The notes under the pieces are model-generated. The model worked only from the letters and a program-made list of their open reading frames with translations, was not told the origin of the DNA and searched no databases. A program made the translations under genes and the position numbers. Shown in pieces: positions 60,636 through 64,000 of a DNA stretch of 64,000 nt. Position 1 is the stretch's first letter. The number at the start of each line of letters is the position of its first letter. Location of the stretch: contig JACKCO010000006.1 of the NCBI GenBank assembly GCA_020633995.1, positions 11,453-75,452 of the forward strand, given 5' to 3'. The DNA is from Campylobacterota bacterium. Lineage in GTDB: Bacteria; Babelota; Babeliae; Babelales; RVW-14.

Positions 60636-62700
60636 TCATAGCTATCTAAGAAAAATTATTCTCTGTCTGCATTTTTTGTTGTTGTTTATTTGCAGCTGTC
60701 AGGCACTTGTGGTTGGCTCAAACGCTGTTTTTTCTCGTGCGTCAGAAACGGTGTTTTCAGCAGTCGATTCAGATAATAAAATGATTGGCTTTGTTGCTAT
60801 GGAAGATGGTTTTACCTTACAAGATAAAATGACAACTTGTTCGTTTGATGCTTTTTTTCCTGTCTCAGGAAATGTGAATTTGAACGGTGGAAAGTTATAC
60901 CTTACGCAAGATCTTATTTTTTCTAACACATATAAAATAAAAAGTCCTGGTCGGATATACGGTAATAATGATTATGCTGTGACATTGGGTAAACAGCTAG
61001 GTGAGATAGTTTTACCCAATGTTTCTCAAAATGGTTCGCTAATCAGTATTACGTCTAAAGATATGCAGGACGATGTGTTCTCAGTCGACTGGTCACACGA
61101 TAGTCAATACCTGGCTGTTGGTATCGATGGGAATGGCGGTTTAGATGAACTACAGGTTTTATATTTTGATGGATCAACATTGACAAAGACCCAGGGGGTG
61201 GACTTGGGTAAGGATGTGCTTAGTGTTCGCTGGCATCCATCGGATCATTACCTAGCAATTGGACGCCAGTCGGGTTCGGGTGCTGAGTTTTGTGTGTATT
61301 ATCTCAATGTTTCAAATGGTACTTTTACTTTGCAAGATTCGGTTGAGCTAGGCAGCCGCCGTGTTTATGCAACCGGGTGGACTCCAGATGGTGCCCACGT
61401 ATTGACTGGATTGTCAAGTGGAACTGATGAGTTACGCCTTTATTCATTTTCGACAGGTTCTGGAACTTTGACAGAGGTTGCAACGGCTGATTTTGCAACA
61501 AACAGACATGTTAATATGGATGCGTTGTCTTGGTCTCCATGGGGAGATTATTTTGCAGTTGGAACGCGGCGAGATACAGATGCGGGAGTAACAGAGTTAC
61601 TGTTGTATGAATTTGACGGGGCTAGTTTGACATTGACCGTCAGTGTTGATTTGAATGCAGATGTTGAAGCGGTTTCATGGTCACCTACAAGCTCGTACAT
61701 AGCTGTAGGAACTGATACCGGGTCTGAGCGCGTTAAGATGTATTTTTATAATCATTCTGCGGGCAGACTTGAACTTAGAATTTCTGAAAGTGAATCACGT
61801 GAGGTTGAAGATTTACACTTTGATCCATCAGGCACGTTGTTGGCAACAGGCCTAGATGCTGGGAGTAGTTCAAAAGTCAAGGTGTATAGTTTTGATGCAG
61901 GTTCCGAGGTGTTAACTTTTCTTGATGAAGTTGCCTCGAATAATGATGTTACCACAGTACGGTGGGCTCCAAACGGACAGTGTATAGCACACGGTAGTAA
62001 AAATGATAATGTGGTAGTGAGCAAGTTTTTAATGGAGGGGTTTCTTTTTGATAATTTGACACTTGTGCTGTGTGATGATGCTCGGTTCATCGAAGATGTT
62101 TTTATAGATGGCACGTGTAAAATAGTGGGCAATGGCAAGAAACTATCAATTAACGATGGTAAGTCAATTTTTGTTCGTCCATCAGCAAATCTGACCATTG
62201 AAGACGCATGCTTGTCGAATTTTGGGCAAGGTAAGCTTGTTTGTATGGATGATTCTGGTGGTATCGTGTTAAAAAATACGCAAATAACACTTTCTCGAGA
62301 TTATACCTTTTCACACGGGGCGGTGGCGTTTGAGGATGAAGTGTTGATATCTGGAACGAGTAAGTTTGTTTATGCATCTTCGCGTTCAAGCACGATTAAT
62401 TCAGCATCTGTGGTTAAGTTTGATCGAAGTGTTACGTTGAGCTACAACCCTGGGGTTGCGCGCAAAGACTTGTTGTACTTTGACGACTCAACAGCAATGT
62501 TGTTTTTTAATGGATGTAATCTTCATGCTACGCATACGGGTCTTGAGCTGAGTGGGGGTATGCTCGTCTTTGATGGTAGCGTCTCAGTGAGCAGCGAGGC
62601 CAGAAATAGCGCTGAATCGGTTGTTTTTAAATCAGATCTTGACGTCAGAGTCTTGGGGAATGCTACTATAAATTTATATGGGATTATAACGTCAGATTAA
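60628..62700 (+). CDS. Secreted beta-helix protein with an inserted WD40-like propeller (paralogue 3)
   Basis: This 690-residue protein starts at ATG 60628, inside ATGAATAA, overlapping the previous stop by 8 bp; an in-frame ATG at 60607 is further inside. It has a signal peptide (~1-28), helix start (FSAVDSDN, FTLQDKMTTCSFDAFFPVSG) and a seven-blade propeller with cores VDWSHDSQYLAVG, VRWHPSDHYLAIG, TGWTPDGAHVLTG, LSWSPWGDYFAVG, VSWSPTSSYIAVG, LHFDPSGTLLATG and VRWAPNGQCIAHG. The helix resumes with Cys539 and SYNPGVARKDLLYFDD. The three paralogues differ enough to suggest old duplications. Confidence 0.88.
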   Translation: MNNHSYLRKIILCLHFLLLFICSCQALVVGSNAVFSRASETVFSAVDSDNKMIGFVAMEDGFTLQDKMTTCSFDAFFPVSGNVNLNGGKLYLTQDLIFSNTYKIKSPGRIYGNNDYAVTLGKQLGEIVLPNVSQNGSLISITSKDMQDDVFSVDWSHDSQYLAVGIDGNGGLDELQVLYFDGSTLTKTQGVDLGKDVLSVRWHPSDHYLAIGRQSGSGAEFCVYYLNVSNGTFTLQDSVELGSRRVYATGWTPDGAHVLTGLSSGTDELRLYSFSTGSGTLTEVATADFATNRHVNMDALSWSPWGDYFAVGTRRDTDAGVTELLLYEFDGASLTLTVSVDLNADVEAVSWSPTSSYIAVGTDTGSERVKMYFYNHSAGRLELRISESESREVEDLHFDPSGTLLATGLDAGSSSKVKVYSFDAGSEVLTFLDEVASNNDVTTVRWAPNGQCIAHGSKNDNVVVSKFLMEGFLFDNLTLVLCDDARFIEDVFIDGTCKIVGNGKKLSINDGKSIFVRPSANLTIEDACLSNFGQGKLVCMDDSGGIVLKNTQITLSRDYTFSHGAVAFEDEVLISGTSKFVYASSRSSTINSASVVKFDRSVTLSYNPGVARKDLLYFDDSTAMLFFNGCNLHATHTGLELSGGMLVFDGSVSVSSEARNSAESVVFKSDLDVRVLGNATINLYGIITSD

Positions 62701-62752
62701 AATAATACGTGGCTTGTATTAAAAATTATTTGTGTAAAAAGGAGAGAGTGTG

Positions 62753-64000
62753 ATGAAAAGGTCGTTGTGGGGAGTGCTATATTCGCTTCTTATTTTATGG
62801 AGCACATCTCTGTTTGCAGGTTTCAATTTTTCCCACAAAAATTCTACCGTTTCGGTTGGGGATGCTAAGTTTCTGGTTAATCAGCAAATTACTGGCTGGA
62901 ACGGAACGCTTATTCAAGATGGGAGCGTGACGGGACAGCCGATTGTATTTGATAATGGTTGCCTAGAAAAAAATGGTACTCCTGCGCTCATTAAGGGTAC
63001 TTATGACGGTGATAGTGGAGGACAGATTACACTTAACCAAGATGAAAAAGTTCGGGTTGATCCTGGGCAGTTTATGCCATCTGTTACGGTATTGCGCAGT
63101 GGTAACAGGCTTGAAGGACAGCCTATTTTTTCAAATATGAATGGAGTAACGTTACTCCATGAGCTGAGTGAGTTGACGGTTGCTGTCAATGGAAAGTTTG
63201 GCAGTAATATTGTGCTGAATAATGGCAGAGTGATTCTTGATAGTGATCTTCATCTAGCTGATGATAAAACAATTTCTGGTTCAGGTAGGGTTAATCTGAA
63301 CAACCGTCGCGTTACCTTTGGGGGAAGTGATCAAAAATTAACACACTCTATTTTTTGGGAAGATGCGACTGATATTGTGCTGTATGCCAAAATGACATTG
63401 GCGGGAACCTGGACTATTAAGGGTGCGGGGTCTGAAAAAGAAGCACATATTATTGGTAACGGCAATGTGCTAGATTTAACCGAAAGTGGCTCTATCTGGA
63501 TTAAAGCTGGTACGCGACTTGTGTTAAGTGACTTGAAAGTCAAAGGGCTGGGTAAAGGGGCCTTTGTTTTTGAAGATGATGACTGCCAGCTTTGCTTGTC
63601 TAATGTTGAAATGGAGTTAGCAAATTCGTATACCTTTACTAATGGTGGTATGTACGTGGAGCGTAGCAGTACCATTGTTACCAAAGATGGATTCTTAGCA
63701 TTTGATCAGAATGCTTCTCTGACCATTGATGGTTCAACGCTATGGTATGATCCATTAACCTTCCCTCGAAAAAATAATATTCAGCCGCTCGTTGATTCTG
63801 CCCAAAACTCAAATAATAAGTTTGTGAAATCGTTGAATTTTGGCAGAGTCTCTGGGGTTTGTGACGACGATGATGATGACGATGTTACTGAATGCTGTAA
63901 GCATAACAGCAACGCAATCTTAAAAGTTGTGCAAGACGTGACCAACAACAGCAATACAATCTTGACCAAGTGTGACGAGATCAAGCACAACAGTGATGCA
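62753..64000 (+). CDS. Secreted beta-helix protein with acidic tract and coiled coil, cut by the right edge
   Basis: From ATG 62753 (GGAGAGAG upstream) the frame stays open through the right edge for 416 codons. It has a signal peptide (~1-22, LFA-GF), then a divergent beta-helix. The cassette remains recognisable: LVLSDLKVKGLGKGAFVFED, YTFTNGGMYV, LWYDPL and the early FDNG...LEKNG part similar to the 54955 protein. The usual Cys in the first segment is replaced, and the following DDDCQLC carries two. After ~365 the sequence changes to a seven-Asp tract (DDDDDDD, ~372-378), ECC, and an Asn/Ile/Leu heptad region (NSNAILKVV, NSNTILTK) that looks like the start of a coiled-coil stalk. The C-terminal end lies outside the window. 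Confidence 0.85.
   Translation, partial: MKRSLWGVLYSLLILWSTSLFAGFNFSHKNSTVSVGDAKFLVNQQITGWNGTLIQDGSVTGQPIVFDNGCLEKNGTPALIKGTYDGDSGGQITLNQDEKVRVDPGQFMPSVTVLRSGNRLEGQPIFSNMNGVTLLHELSELTVAVNGKFGSNIVLNNGRVILDSDLHLADDKTISGSGRVNLNNRRVTFGGSDQKLTHSIFWEDATDIVLYAKMTLAGTWTIKGAGSEKEAHIIGNGNVLDLTESGSIWIKAGTRLVLSDLKVKGLGKGAFVFEDDDCQLCLSNVEMELANSYTFTNGGMYVERSSTIVTKDGFLAFDQNASLTIDGSTLWYDPLTFPRKNNIQPLVDSAQNSNNKFVKSLNFGRVSGVCDDDDDDDVTECCKHNSNAILKVVQDVTNNSNTILTKCDEIKHNSDA

Noticed and set aside
1..64000. CRISPR array, prophage or insertion-sequence transposase
   Set aside because: No regularly spaced direct repeats with unique spacers, no integrase, transposase or phage structural genes were seen.

Overview
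The window looks like part of the chromosome of a small, host-dependent bacterium with a Gram-negative-type envelope. The best guess is a member of Candidatus Dependentiae (TM6/Babeliae); this is inferred from gene content, and no rRNA or marker tree is available here. The reasons are the many secreted proteins of unknown function, secreted ankyrin-repeat proteins, eukaryotic-like proteins (an ATAD3-type AAA ATPase and a giant protein with FAMeT-like and tectonin-like modules), two tryptophan-type ABC importers, and a sparse set of ordinary housekeeping genes. Promoters are conventional sigma-70 type, Shine-Dalgarno sites are mostly clear, and both tRNA genes encode CCA.

Layout. 1-9.3 kb: the 3' end of an unrecognised gene, the ATAD3-like ATPase, an APH-fold kinase, a secreted PAF-acetylhydrolase-like esterase, two secreted unknowns and a DMT-family transporter. 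9.3-13.7 kb: a promoter, a 34-codon leader ORF ending in tandem Trp codons, then substrate-binding protein, permease and ATPase genes of a TrpXYZ-type ABC importer, with a secreted beta-helix protein as the last gene. 13.7-16.4 kb: a P-type cation ATPase. 17.2-21.5 kb: two related secreted, C-terminally anchored unknowns, another secreted unknown and a secreted beta-propeller. 21.9-24.5 kb: a second complete TrpXYZ-type importer on the minus strand. 25-31.9 kb: adk, secreted unknowns, asnS, a NUDIX hydrolase and a membrane protein. 32-34 kb: a thyA-folA-dcd operon for dTMP and dUMP supply. 34-38.3 kb: a TolC-like protein divergent from a membrane-anchored M16 peptidase. 38.4-43 kb: two secreted ankyrin proteins, then yidD, rnpA, rpmH (not an ORF-length gene but clear), a divergent trigger factor and two tRNA genes. 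43-48.3 kb: a 1743-residue secreted mosaic protein. 48.5-51.2 kb: ruvB, yebC and yicC. 51.4 kb to the right edge: six consecutive genes for large secreted beta-helix proteins, three of which carry a WD40-like propeller spliced into the helix.

Long intergenic spaces (about 1.4-2.0, 4.2-4.6, 7.4-7.6, 10.7-10.9, 16.4-17.0 and 21.5-21.9 kb) are mosaics of short palindromic interspersed repeats from at least three families, one of which forms a composite unit of about 83 bp.

Taken together, the genes suggest a cell that imports amino acids, makes its own thymidylate, and spends much of its coding capacity on surface or secreted repeat proteins. Functional statements rest on motif and family recognition by eye; no database search was run.
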